Shown here in pieces: positions 26,526 through 34,675 of a stretch of 64,000 bases of DNA; the first letter of the stretch is position 1, and every line of letters starts with the position of its first letter. The position numbers were made by a program, and so were the translations under genes. Below the pieces are notes generated by a model. That model did no database searches and had not been told where the DNA came from. It was given only the letters and a program-made list of their open reading frames with translations. This stretch comes from Nitrospina sp. LS_NOB (lineage in GTDB: Bacteria > Nitrospinota > Nitrospinia > Nitrospinales > VA-1), in the NCBI GenBank assembly GCA_001542995.1, contig LFLA01000013.1, positions 43,225 to 107,224 of the forward strand. The letters run 5' to 3'.

Positions 26526-26575
26526 TGGGGTGAGCGACGGGATTTGAACCCGCGACCGCTGGAGCCACAATCCAA
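26526..26575 (-). repeat. tRNA-His(GTG) 3' fragment
   Basis: Read on the minus strand: anticodon arm GGATTGTGGCTCC, T arm GCGGGTTCAAATCCCG and acceptor end TCGCTCACCCCA. The 5' half (D arm, acceptor 5' strand) is absent. It is most likely a displaced attachment-site remnant rather than a working tRNA. Confidence 0.7.
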
Positions 26576-26591
26576 TATATTTAGTTTTTAA

Positions 26592-26634
26592 AGACGGACT
26601 CGAACCATCACGGGGTTGCCCCCACAGGATTTTG
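26592..26634 (-). repeat. tRNA-Leu(CAA)-like 3' fragment
   Basis: Minus strand: CAAAATCCTGTGGGGGCAAC.. CCCGTGATGG..TTCGAGTCC, the anticodon-loop-to-T-arm part of a long-variable-arm tRNA. Both the 5' half and the acceptor end are missing. Confidence 0.55.
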
Positions 26635-26678
26635 GGTTATATATTGATTTTCTGCTATTTTCCATTCTCGGCTGAGAA

Positions 26679-26765
26679 TGGTGCCGAAGAGAAGACTCGA
26701 ACTTCCACACCCTTTCGGGCACATGAACCTGAATCATGCGCGTCTACCAATTCCGCCACTTCGGC
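26679..26765 (-). tRNA. tRNA-Leu(CAG)
   Basis: Complete 87-nt class II tRNA with encoded CCA. The acceptor GCCGAAG pairs with CTTCGGC, the anticodon stem is CATGA/TCATG around TTCAGGT (anticodon CAG), the variable arm is TGCCCGAAAGGGTG and the T arm has GTTCGAGTC. Its 3' 50 bp (with two flanking bases) are duplicated at 17428-17477, marking it as the island's integration target. Confidence 0.95.
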
Positions 26766-26913
26766 ATACATTTTCAGTCTGTTGGCATGAGCTCTTCCCG
26801 CTGAGACATACAACACTTGTGCTGGGCAAAATTTAAAGCAGCATTATAGCAAATTCCTAGAGCATTTGAATGCCTATTAACAATCACTTGTCGACAATTT
26901 CCATGTGCCCCAA

Positions 26914-27945
26914 TCAGGCTCCGGCTTCTTCTTCTGCCTTGATCAAAGACTGTACCGACATATGGTCTTTAAAAACAAAGAACAACCCGCCGCCGATTAA
27001 CACTACAAAACCTGCCGCCCAGGAAACCATACCAAAGCTAATAGCGGTCACTTCAGCTTCGCCTCTGATTTCATGAAGGGCAATCAAAACTCCTGCGTTG
27101 AAGGATCCCAAAAATCCCGGGGTGGGAAGTATTGTTATAAGAACACAAACCATAACAGTTAGTAACAATACAGATTCCAAAGATTTGTCCTGCAGATCAA
27201 AAGCAAAATACAGAGGATAACAGGTCGCAACAAATAAAACCCATGTTAAAACGGAGAAAAAAACAATCTGCAGAAGGGCACCTGGATCCCTGATTATTCT
27301 GCACCCCAGGGCAAACTCCCCGACCATGAAAAAAATCTTTTCCTTCCATTTATCTGGAAGAGGTTTTATAAACCAACCTATGCAGGATTTAACCTGCTCC
27401 TCTTTGTGAACCAAAAGAAACATGAAGCACAGCAGACCAATAACAAGTATCCCGCAAAATCTGCCAAACCCTGCCAGCATGGTTTGAACAGATACTCCGG
27501 AAAAAGTAAGTTGCGGGTCGAACATGTCTACTCTGACCACAAAGACCCATACAAATAACATCAAGAGAAAGACCAGGTCAAACAGGCGTTCCACAATGAT
27601 GGTGGAAAAAGCGCCCGCAAAGGTGATGCCATGTTTTTTCCCCAGCAGATAAGCCCGAAGGAACTCCCCGGCTCGCGCAGGCAGGATATTCCCCATAGAG
27701 CCGATCATAAGAGGCGCATAAATATCCCTAACAGGGATCTGTTTAAACGGGCGAAGTAGAACTTGCCAACGATAGGCACGAGCCACATAGCTTAAAAGAA
27801 TAATCCCAATTGATGGAAGAATATAAACCAACTCAATATCCTTAAAAGAAGCAATCAGTTCATCCATCGAAACGTTGCGCAGGGTGTAATAAAGTGCCCC
27901 AAACGCAATGGCGAGCCCAATCAACAACTGACGAGCTTTTTTCAA
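26914..27945 (-). CDS. Flippase-like integral membrane protein (UPF0104 / lysylphosphatidylglycerol synthase TM family)
   Basis: 343 residues with about eight hydrophobic segments starting KKARQLLIGLAIAFGALYYT. The pattern PLMIGSMGNILPARAGEFLR is characteristic of the family, as is the late LPTPGFLGSFNAG. Family members include the membrane part of MprF and archaeal AglD-type proteins; the substrate is not predictable here. The start overlaps the ribF stop by 4 nt (ATGA), so the two are translationally coupled. Confidence 0.85.
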   Translation of the reverse strand: MKKARQLLIGLAIAFGALYYTLRNVSMDELIASFKDIELVYILPSIGIILLSYVARAYRWQVLLRPFKQIPVRDIYAPLMIGSMGNILPARAGEFLRAYLLGKKHGITFAGAFSTIIVERLFDLVFLLMLFVWVFVVRVDMFDPQLTFSGVSVQTMLAGFGRFCGILVIGLLCFMFLLVHKEEQVKSCIGWFIKPLPDKWKEKIFFMVGEFALGCRIIRDPGALLQIVFFSVLTWVLFVATCYPLYFAFDLQDKSLESVLLLTVMVCVLITILPTPGFLGSFNAGVLIALHEIRGEAEVTAISFGMVSWAAGFVVLIGGGLFFVFKDHMSVQSLIKAEEEAGA

Positions 27946-28871
27946 ATTATCTTCTCCAGTATTTTTTTGGCTTTATCAATATCGTGCTTAATCTGAGCGA
28001 CCAGATCGTCTGCGGACTTGAAGGCTATTTCACTGCGAATGCGCTCTACAAACTGAACTTCAATTTCGTGATGGTAGATCACTCGATTAAAATCAAAGAT
28101 ATGCACCTCGACACTTAACCGGTCGCGATGAAAGGTTGGATTAAACCCGATATTGGCCACTGCGTCATAAGGTTTGTTTTCATAGACAACCCGAACTGCG
28201 TACACTCCCGTCCCCGGTATCTGGACCTTGCTGGTATCAATATTAGCGGTGGGGAACCCGATGGCCTGCCCGGTTTTATAACCGGAAATAACCGGACCTA
28301 TAATAGAATAATCCCGGCCCAGGAATTGACTCGCTGCTTCTATCTGCCCGGCCTCTATCAGTTCCCGCACATGGGAACTACTCACAGTATGCCCTTTGAG
28401 CTTGAAGGGCTCCACCACATGAACCTGAAACCCAAACTCCTCTCCCATCTTTTTAAGGTAGGGAATCGTCCCCTCCCTTCCACGGCCAAAGGCATAATCG
28501 AACCCGACCACTACCTCCTTCACACCTATCTTTTCAAAAAGAATATTTTTGGAAAAATCACGCGGCCGCTGGTCTGCGAATTTCCGGGTGAAATCGGCGC
28601 AAATGACCAGATTGATTCCAAAGGATTCCATCAACTCCATCTTTTTATGGAAATTGGTCAGCAGGGGGGGTACTTTTTCCGGCGCGATGATCTTTAAGGG
28701 GTGCGGCTCGAAGGTGAACGCGATGGCAGTGCCCTCATGCACCAACGCCAACTCTGCCGTTTTGCGGAACAGGGTCTGATGGCCCACATGCACCCCGTCA
28801 AAATTACCAATCGCCATCACAGGATAGGGTATGACACCGGTTATATTTTTTGTTCCTCGAATAATTCTCAT
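27942..28871 (-). CDS. ribF: Bifunctional riboflavin kinase / FAD synthetase
   Basis: Makes FMN and then FAD from riboflavin. 309 residues. The N-terminal adenylyltransferase has VMAIGNFDGVHVGHQTLF (the GxFDGVHxGH nucleotidyl motif) and SSSHVRELI. The C-terminal kinase has GFPTANID with GVYAVRV. Usual length and domain order. It overlaps the flippase-like gene downstream. Confidence 0.96.
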   Translation of the reverse strand: MRIIRGTKNITGVIPYPVMAIGNFDGVHVGHQTLFRKTAELALVHEGTAIAFTFEPHPLKIIAPEKVPPLLTNFHKKMELMESFGINLVICADFTRKFADQRPRDFSKNILFEKIGVKEVVVGFDYAFGRGREGTIPYLKKMGEEFGFQVHVVEPFKLKGHTVSSSHVRELIEAGQIEAASQFLGRDYSIIGPVISGYKTGQAIGFPTANIDTSKVQIPGTGVYAVRVVYENKPYDAVANIGFNPTFHRDRLSVEVHIFDFNRVIYHHEIEVQFVERIRSEIAFKSADDLVAQIKHDIDKAKKILEKII

Positions 28872-29013
28872 AAATTGATCTTATACTACCCCAAACCACT
28901 TATTATTCAAGATCAGCGGAAAATCATCCGGGAAAATCCTGATTCCAACCTGATGCATTTACCCCTTTAATCTGCTAGAATGAACCCTATCGCAACAAGA
29001 TTGGAGCATCTGA

Positions 29014-29322
29014 ATGTTTGATATCGGATTTTTTGAGCTGATGATTATTATGGGCATCGCCGTTGTGGTGATTGGCCCACAAAACCTGCCTAAACTCGCA
29101 AGAGCCATTGGTAAAGGTTGGGGCGAATTCCAAAAAACTTTCAGCGGCCTGAAACAGGAGGTCATGGATGAGGCGGAAGGACTCAAACAAACCGTCAACA
29201 TCGATGCCTTGGAACAGGATATCAGCGCTGCCACCAAAGTGGACGTGGATGTCAACCTTTCAGAAGCCGACCTCGATCTTGCCGGTGACATTGCCGGCGA
29301 CCTGAGAAAAAAAGACGACTGA
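29014..29322 (+). CDS. Sec-independent protein translocase TatA/TatB family
   Basis: 102 residues. One N-terminal transmembrane helix (MFDIGFFELMIIMGIAVVVI), then the conserved GPQNLPKLARAIGKGWGEF hinge and amphipathic helix, then an acidic tail. The MFDIGFxEL start is more like TatB than TatA, but short proteins of this type can serve both roles. No tatC is in the window. Confidence 0.88.
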   Translation: MFDIGFFELMIIMGIAVVVIGPQNLPKLARAIGKGWGEFQKTFSGLKQEVMDEAEGLKQTVNIDALEQDISAATKVDVDVNLSEADLDLAGDIAGDLRKKDD

Positions 29323-29438
29323 CCGGCGCCCACCAGGCGAGGGGGCCGTAGGCAGCCACTTTATCTGGCAATCGCAAAATTATCTCGACTGGATGAGTCC
29401 CTGCTCCACCACCTACCCAATCAAGAGTTTCTCATGCA

Positions 29439-29819
29439 ATGATCAGCTCCGTAACGTTTCACCCTTTCATTTCTCATTTTTCTCCCGCCTTGTTTGTTGC
29501 TGGACTAGCCCTGCTTTTTTTGGCCCACAAAAAAAATGATGAAAAATTAAAAGCCGCAGGAGCTTTTAATTTAAGCCTGGGCCTTCTAGCCGCTGTGGTT
29601 GCCGATTTTTCCGGCATGGTCTCTGTCGACATTAACTTGCGAACCGTTGTGGATGTTGAGGGGCATCAAGGCTATGCTTTTTTGTTTACCATCCTCTATG
29701 GATTCGCTGCCGGCTACGCCTACACCAACACCTTCTCCAGAACTGCGACAGGATATTATATGGCAGGACTTCTGGTAATGGGCTTCTGCCTGTTTTCAGG
29801 CTACCAACTGGTTTTTTAG
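29439..29819 (+). CDS. DUF2231-like membrane protein
   Basis: 126 residues with four hydrophobic segments. The start FHPFISHFSPALFVAGLALL has the HP..xH..P pattern that begins DUF2231 proteins, often found near cytochrome or electron-transfer genes. A second, more typical member is convergent at 29861-30280. The redox link is inference. Confidence 0.6.
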   Translation: MISSVTFHPFISHFSPALFVAGLALLFLAHKKNDEKLKAAGAFNLSLGLLAAVVADFSGMVSVDINLRTVVDVEGHQGYAFLFTILYGFAAGYAYTNTFSRTATGYYMAGLLVMGFCLFSGYQLVF

Positions 29820-29860
29820 CGGAAGGTTTTACGATAGGTGATGCGACTTGGCTCCTTCAC

Positions 29861-30280
29861 TTAGCGCGTGGAAACTCCGAAGCGATGAACCAGTTCTCCG
29901 CCGAAGTAACCTGTGGTGAGAACACAAATTCCCCCTGTGGCAATGATCAGTAAATACAAAATCCTGCCCCAAGGTTGACGTAAATATCTGGAAACCAGCA
30001 TGGCCAAAATAAATACTCCGGCAGTGGTGAACGCAAACTTCAAATGGCTGGACAGAAAGTCCCTGAACTTTTCTGTGTTTTCCAGGCTGATCATTCCCAG
30101 AAACCCCACCAGCAGAACCGGAAACAGGCACCAGAACCCAAACCGGACGTTGAACCGGCCTGCGGTTTCAACCACCTCATCGTTGCGAAGCACTCCATAA
30201 ATTTCAAACACCACTCCACTGACTAACAAACCCATTGGAAAGTGAACGATCATGGGATGGAGTTTTGCGAAGAAAATCAT
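29861..30280 (-). CDS. DUF2231 family membrane protein
   Basis: 139 residues, four hydrophobic helices, starting MIFFAKLHPMIVHFPMGLL with the HPxxVHFP motif (conserved His pair that could bind haem). The C-terminus has TGYFGGELVH, another conserved element. Its ATG overlaps the stop of the RNA methyltransferase gene by 4 nt, making it the last gene of the RNA-modification operon. Confidence 0.8.
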   Translation of the reverse strand: MIFFAKLHPMIVHFPMGLLVSGVVFEIYGVLRNDEVVETAGRFNVRFGFWCLFPVLLVGFLGMISLENTEKFRDFLSSHLKFAFTTAGVFILAMLVSRYLRQPWGRILYLLIIATGGICVLTTGYFGGELVHRFGVSTR

Positions 30281-31095
30281 GAACCAGATATATTTTTTTT
30301 GCGGGTTTTTCTCCGGCGGTCGATTTCCGCCAGAATTATTCCAGCCGCGACCGATACATTGAGAGATTGCAGGGCACCCTCTCCGGGAACCCGGACCACC
30401 TTATCGCATTTTTGTTTGACTCGACTCGAAAGTCCCTCCTGTTCATTTCCCATCACCACCACAGCAGGAAACTTGATTGCAGCGTCGAAAAGGGTTTCTT
30501 TCGCATCTGGATCCGCACCTACCACAAACCAACCCCGCTCCCTGCAATCTCTTAACGCGGAAGGAAGATCACTACTTGTAAATATCGGGACCTCTTCCAG
30601 TCCTCCTTCTGCCATTCTCGCGGCGGAAGAGGAAATAACCTTTCCGTTTCCGGGAACCAGCAACCCCTGCACACCAAAAAAAGCGCAAGTTCTCAAAATG
30701 GCTCCTTGATTATGCGGGTTATCAATTCCGTCTAACGCCACGACCAGTCCCTTGTCGGGCATTGTTCCCCGGATCAGTCGATGCGCGGATTCCGGCAGGC
30801 GAGGCCGGACGACCATCACCACTCCTTCATGGTGAACACCAGACGCAACTTTATTGAGAGATTCCTGATCCAATTGACGATAGGGAATTTTATTTTCTCC
30901 GCAAAAAGCCTTAACCTCTTTCAACTGAGTGGAACGGGCGCGGCTGAAGAACATCCGCAAAAGACTTTCCGGTCTCGCCTTAAACGCGCTCATGCAGGAG
31001 TTCCAGCCATAGAGGGTGAACTCTTCCTGCTTTTTATACTGCTTACGCACCCGGTCGGGGCGCGTTTTTTCATAGGGTGTCTTTTTGGGATTCAA
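30277..31095 (-). CDS. TrmH/SpoU family RNA 2'-O-methyltransferase
   Basis: 272 residues. An N-terminal L30e-like substrate-binding domain (YGWNSCMSAFKARPESLLRM) and a C-terminal SPOUT domain with DGIDNPHNQGAILRTCAFFG, VVMGNEQEGLS and LQSLNVSVAAGIIL, the three SPOUT motifs. RlmB-like (23S rRNA Gm2251) is possible, but the target cannot be settled. It overlaps both neighbours by 4 nt. Confidence 0.88.
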   Translation of the reverse strand: MNPKKTPYEKTRPDRVRKQYKKQEEFTLYGWNSCMSAFKARPESLLRMFFSRARSTQLKEVKAFCGENKIPYRQLDQESLNKVASGVHHEGVVMVVRPRLPESAHRLIRGTMPDKGLVVALDGIDNPHNQGAILRTCAFFGVQGLLVPGNGKVISSSAARMAEGGLEEVPIFTSSDLPSALRDCRERGWFVVGADPDAKETLFDAAIKFPAVVVMGNEQEGLSSRVKQKCDKVVRVPGEGALQSLNVSVAAGIILAEIDRRRKTRKKNISGS

Positions 31096-32135
31096 CCATG
31101 ACCTCCCATCATAAATTCTTCGCTGTCTTCAAAGGCCGGAACTGGAAGTTCGGCAACCTGGCTGAAAAAATTTTCCGCCTGTTGCATGACCTCTGATGTG
31201 GTATGGCACTCGAACATATTTTTTCTAAACTTCGCCGCGCCGGGATAGCCGAACGCCAACCAGGAAGAAAACTTACGCAACAAAATCAGCGTCGATCGTA
31301 AATCGTAATTTTCGCGCAACCCATTTAAATAGTGGTTAAGAAGTTCGGGACCGACACGCTGAACAGACAGGCCGACACATTCTTTAAAAATCCAGGGATT
31401 ACGCAAAGCTCCACGACCGATCATCACCGCATCCACTCCGGTTTCCTGTAATCTTTGTTTTGCCTGGGCGGCACTGCGGATGTCTCCGTTACCAATGATC
31501 GGCAATTTCGCCCGGTGTTTGACTTCAGCAATAAGGTCCCAGTCCGCTTTGCCCTCATAACCCTGGGCGCGAGTACGCCCATGAATGGCCACCCACTCGC
31601 AACCTGACTGGTAAGCCGCTTCGACACATTCATGGATGGTCAATTCATTTTCATTCCAACCCGTTCTCATTTTGACAGTGAGGGGCAGACGAATGCCTTT
31701 TTTAATCGTGGTTAGAAATGTTTCCACATAAGCCGGGTCGCGCAGCAATGCCGCCCCGCATCCTTTTTTGACCACTTTTTTTACCGGGCAACCCATATTG
31801 ATGTCGACAAAATCCGCCCCCGTCTCTTCAACCACGCTCACCGCCTGAACAATATCCTCCGCTGACTCACCAAAAAGTTGAACCCCGACAATGGTTCCGG
31901 GATTTTTATGAATGCGCATCATTTTCCGAGTCTTCTCGGAATTGAAAAAGAGTCCTTTCGCTGACACCAGTTCTGAAATCAAAACACCGGCCTGCATTTC
32001 ATCCATCAACCGGCGAAAACAGACATCGGTGATCCCCGCCATGGGAGCCAGCCAAAACGGACTCCTGGCGCGCTCTATCAGCTTTCCCTGATTCGCGGAT
32101 GCATCCGAAACAAATGATGATTGCAGTAAGTTCAT
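31092..32135 (-). CDS. dusB: tRNA-dihydrouridine synthase (DusB type)
   Basis: FMN-dependent reduction of uridines in tRNA. 347 residues. Seen: LAPMAGITDVCFRRL, the catalytic-Cys motif NMGCPVKKVVKKGCGAALL, VKMRTGWNE, IHGRTRAQGYEG and the phosphate-binding GNGDIRS and MIGRGAL. It overlaps the genes on either side by 4 nt. Confidence 0.95.
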   Translation of the reverse strand: MNLLQSSFVSDASANQGKLIERARSPFWLAPMAGITDVCFRRLMDEMQAGVLISELVSAKGLFFNSEKTRKMMRIHKNPGTIVGVQLFGESAEDIVQAVSVVEETGADFVDINMGCPVKKVVKKGCGAALLRDPAYVETFLTTIKKGIRLPLTVKMRTGWNENELTIHECVEAAYQSGCEWVAIHGRTRAQGYEGKADWDLIAEVKHRAKLPIIGNGDIRSAAQAKQRLQETGVDAVMIGRGALRNPWIFKECVGLSVQRVGPELLNHYLNGLRENYDLRSTLILLRKFSSWLAFGYPGAAKFRKNMFECHTTSEVMQQAENFFSQVAELPVPAFEDSEEFMMGGHG

Positions 32136-33088
32136 AAACTTTTTCTATCAAAATCTTCCCAAAAAGATTGGAAATGTGGAGGAGGAGCTACTTTAAACTC
32201 CAGATAGCGGTCAAAACAATGGAAACTCAGCTTCCAGGCATGCAGTCCATACTCATAACTTTCCAAGTTCCCTTCTCCATAAACCTCATCATTTAAAATT
32301 GGCAGGTCCTGACTGGATAAATGCACGCGAATCTGATTGGTTCTGCCAGACAAGGGAACCACTTTTAAAATCGAATGAGTATCGGTGGAGGCCAACCATT
32401 CAACCCCGGTGGTCGCGGCTTGCGGTTTTCGGATCCCCTCTCCCACGCCTCGTTGCGCCCCGGCCACCACTCCAATAGGCGCTGTCAAAGTGAACTGCTT
32501 TTTCTTCGGCTTGCCTTTCACCAAGGCCAAATATTCTTTCTGCACTCGATGATTTTGAAACTCTTTCATTAAGAATCCCGCAGCCTGACGGGACCGGGCA
32601 AACACGATCAATCCGGTAGTGGTTGCGTCTAACCGTTGCACAGGACGCGGAACTTCCTTCGGAAACATTTCTTTCAAGACTTCGGTCATGCTGTTTTGAA
32701 AATAACGCCCACTCGGATGCACGGGAATGGGTGCCGGTTTGTTGAACACCCGGATATGCCTGTCTTGATAAACAACCTTCAACCTGCGGTCCACCGGAGG
32801 CTCCTGACGAATCCCCGCATGAGTGATGATGCTATCCCCCTCATGAAGGATACACCCGGGTCGGGCCTTTTCTCCGTTTAACGTGATGTCTCCGTTTTTA
32901 ATCTGCGCGACCCACGCTTCCCGGGTTTGGTAGGGAAACCGTGAGGAAAAATACTGTTCAACAACAAAACCGTGGTATTGCGGCGGAATTGTGGATTTAT
33001 AAATCTGTTGGGTTGCCGGAGGCCGGTGAAGTAAATTCCCGCTGCTCGCCGCAGGGGCAATAGGTCGGTACTCATCAAGCTTGAAAAT
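32132..33088 (-). CDS. RluA-family pseudouridine synthase with S4-like N-terminus, apparent ATT start
   Basis: Converts uridine to pseudouridine in rRNA or tRNA. The catalytic motif RPVQRLDATTTGLIVFARS has the active Asp in RLD, and SGRTNQIRVHLSS follows. GTG at 32794 would give only 220 residues. The same frame stays open upstream to 33100 and encodes YFSSRFPYQTREAWVAQIKN and GDITLNGEKARPGCILHEGD, a typical S4 region. No ATG, GTG or TTG exists there. ATT at 33088, with AAGGGGG ending 7 nt before it, gives 318 residues, the usual family length. A mutated start or sequence error is the alternative. It is the first gene of the operon with dusB. Confidence 0.8.
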   Translation of the reverse strand: MFKLDEYRPIAPAASSGNLLHRPPATQQIYKSTIPPQYHGFVVEQYFSSRFPYQTREAWVAQIKNGDITLNGEKARPGCILHEGDSIITHAGIRQEPPVDRRLKVVYQDRHIRVFNKPAPIPVHPSGRYFQNSMTEVLKEMFPKEVPRPVQRLDATTTGLIVFARSRQAAGFLMKEFQNHRVQKEYLALVKGKPKKKQFTLTAPIGVVAGAQRGVGEGIRKPQAATTGVEWLASTDTHSILKVVPLSGRTNQIRVHLSSQDLPILNDEVYGEGNLESYEYGLHAWKLSFHCFDRYLEFKVAPPPHFQSFWEDFDRKSL

Positions 33089-33142
33089 GTTGTTGCCCCC
33101 TTAACTCTAGCAGGTTGTTGGAAAACTATCACGGCTACTGGC

Positions 33143-33157
33143 CCCACGGCTAGTGGG
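33143..33157. repeat. Dispersed hairpin CCCACGGCTAGTGGG
   Basis: Arms CCCAC/GTGGG. It lies immediately after the stop of the AlgH-like gene (minus strand stop at 33158-33160). Confidence 0.7.
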
Positions 33158-33730
33158 TTAGTTCCATTGTGGATTTACGGGGGCTTTGATCAGGTACTCG
33201 TAATCTTTGCCCATGGACTTCACGGTATTTGCCCAGATGCCCTCTTCATTTTCCTGAAACACAAATTCGCTCTGCGCCTCACAAGTCAACCAGCTGAGCC
33301 GGGTCATCTCGCCCGCAAGCTGACCTGCTCCCCAACCGGAATAGCCCATATAAAACCTGATATTTTTTTCCGGATCTTCAACCCGCGTCATCAAATTATC
33401 AAGAAGTTCCCAACTCATTCCCAGATAAACTCCATCACAAATGGCATCCAGTTCCAGCAAAGGAGTTTTTGAGTGGCAAAGGTAAAACACCTGCGAGGGG
33501 GACACGGGACCACCTATATAAATTTTTCCTGAGGGAGAATTTGAAACGCCCATCCCCTCAAAAATCTCTTTTGCGCTGGCAGGGGCAGACCGGTTAATCA
33601 CCAAGCCAAACGAACCCTGGTCGTCATGATTGCATAACAACACCACCGTTCGGGAAAAATTAGGGTCCGGCAAAACAGGATTGGCAATCAGAAAATGACC
33701 TTTCCCATAATCTTGGTTGGCTTCTGACAT
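33158..33730 (-). CDS. UPF0301 / AlgH (YqgE) family protein
   Basis: 190 residues matching the family length. N-terminal KGHFLIANPVLPDPNFSRTV and VVLLCNHDDQGSFGLVINR are the signature; GGPVSPSQVFYL and YMGYSGWGAGQLAGE are also conserved. Function is poorly known; AlgH affects alginate expression in Pseudomonas. The stop abuts a hairpin repeat. It follows the LRR gene by 11 nt. Confidence 0.92.
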   Translation of the reverse strand: MSEANQDYGKGHFLIANPVLPDPNFSRTVVLLCNHDDQGSFGLVINRSAPASAKEIFEGMGVSNSPSGKIYIGGPVSPSQVFYLCHSKTPLLELDAICDGVYLGMSWELLDNLMTRVEDPEKNIRFYMGYSGWGAGQLAGEMTRLSWLTCEAQSEFVFQENEEGIWANTVKSMGKDYEYLIKAPVNPQWN

Positions 33731-33741
33731 AATGTTTCAAA

Positions 33742-34362
33742 TTACAGGTTAAGGGACTGGAGCTTTTTAAAGTTAGGACCTACTTTGGCCTCTTCTTTTC
33801 CTTCAGCAGAGGAAAAATTATTGTCCAAAGCAACACTCACCAGTTCAGGAAATTTTTTCGACTGGGAAAGAGCCAAAATGCCGTCATCCCCGATTTCGTT
33901 CTGAGCCAGATCCAGATCCTCAACTTTTCCCAACTGGTTCTCATTGGCAAGGATAATCGCCCCCTCATCCTTAATATAGTTACGGTAAAGATTGAGGGAT
34001 TTGACCTTTTTCAGTGCATTCGAATTCGCCAGAGAGCGGATGCCTTCCGGCCCAATATCGTTCCCCCCAAGCTCCAGCCAGCTGACCTTGGAAAACAACT
34101 CCGCCTCAGCCAATAGCTTGACCCCGGCATCGCCAATGCGGTTGCCCCCCAGGTTTAATCGCCGCACTTTGGCAACACGTTCGTCACGGGTAAGGATCGT
34201 CATGCCATTTTGGCCAATGCAATAGCCTTTCAAGCTCAAGTCTTTACCATCTGGAGTGAGCGTTTCCGAGATTATTTTCGCCATGATTTCCCGCAGTTTT
34301 TCACCGGTATAACTACACGGCTCCGCAGGTTTATAAATTTCAAAATGAGTGATCGAAGGCAT
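33742..34362 (-). CDS. Leucine-rich repeat protein, ribonuclease-inhibitor type
   Basis: 206 residues. About four to five 24-28-residue repeats of the form VRRLNLGGNRIGDAGVKLLA, VSWLELGGNDIGPEGIRSLA, VKSLNLYRNYIKDEGAIILA and VEDLDLAQNEIGDDGILALS. No signal peptide, so probably cytoplasmic protein-protein interaction. Upstream of and likely cotranscribed with the AlgH-like gene. Confidence 0.88.
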   Translation of the reverse strand: MPSITHFEIYKPAEPCSYTGEKLREIMAKIISETLTPDGKDLSLKGYCIGQNGMTILTRDERVAKVRRLNLGGNRIGDAGVKLLAEAELFSKVSWLELGGNDIGPEGIRSLANSNALKKVKSLNLYRNYIKDEGAIILANENQLGKVEDLDLAQNEIGDDGILALSQSKKFPELVSVALDNNFSSAEGKEEAKVGPNFKKLQSLNL

Positions 34363-34675
34363 AAGACCTCTTTCAAATAGGATTAAATCGTTTAATCCCC
34401 CATAAATTCAACAGGGAAATGTCGCAAAACAAACAAAAAAAACAACTAATTCGGTTTCAAACAGGCTATTATAAGGTTGACATAAAATCAATTATATTTT
34501 AAATTTTCAAGCTTCACCTTGAGCCAGTATTTATTGGGATTTTTACCCAATAAAATGAATGTGCCATTTCGGTCTTCCTCAATACTGGAGAAGTTTCAGG
34601 GTTTCAGGTTCTGACCCCTAATTAGTCTCAAATTTAAGCGCATTTTCATTGCGTTACACGTATTGGAGAAGTTTT
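34363..34675. other. Divergent intergenic region before hisI
   Basis: AT-rich, no gene. It contains the hisI promoter candidate and two near-identical 'gagaagttt' ribosome-binding-like sites, at about 34588 and 34665; the second is the hisI one. Confidence 0.4.
34477..34505 (+). promoter_or_regulatory. Candidate sigma70 promoter for hisI-hisG
   Basis: TTGACA (34477-34482), 17-bp spacer, TAAATT (34500-34505). The -35 box is perfect; the -10 is weak. Confidence 0.4.

Larger units (their letters stand above)
17428..26726. mobile_element. Genomic island integrated at tRNA-Leu(CAG)
   Basis: Bounded by a 50-bp perfect direct repeat (17428-17477 and 26677-26726). The right copy belongs to the intact tRNA and the left copy is the displaced 3' end. 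The interior is visibly more AT-rich than both flanks and uses A/T-ending codons. The cargo is a methyltransferase, ParB-like protein, SNF2-type helicase, DUF3883 protein, an unknown protein and an XRE regulator. No integrase, relaxase or transposase gene is visible, so it is either a decayed element or one mobilised in trans. Confidence 0.85.

Noticed and set aside
17428..26726. A prophage
   Set aside because: No structural, lysis, packaging, replication or integrase genes; cargo is restriction/defence-like only.
32132..32794. A 220-residue pseudouridine synthase starting at GTG 32794
   Set aside because: The frame upstream encodes an S4-like domain continuous with it, and no good ribosome-binding site precedes the GTG.
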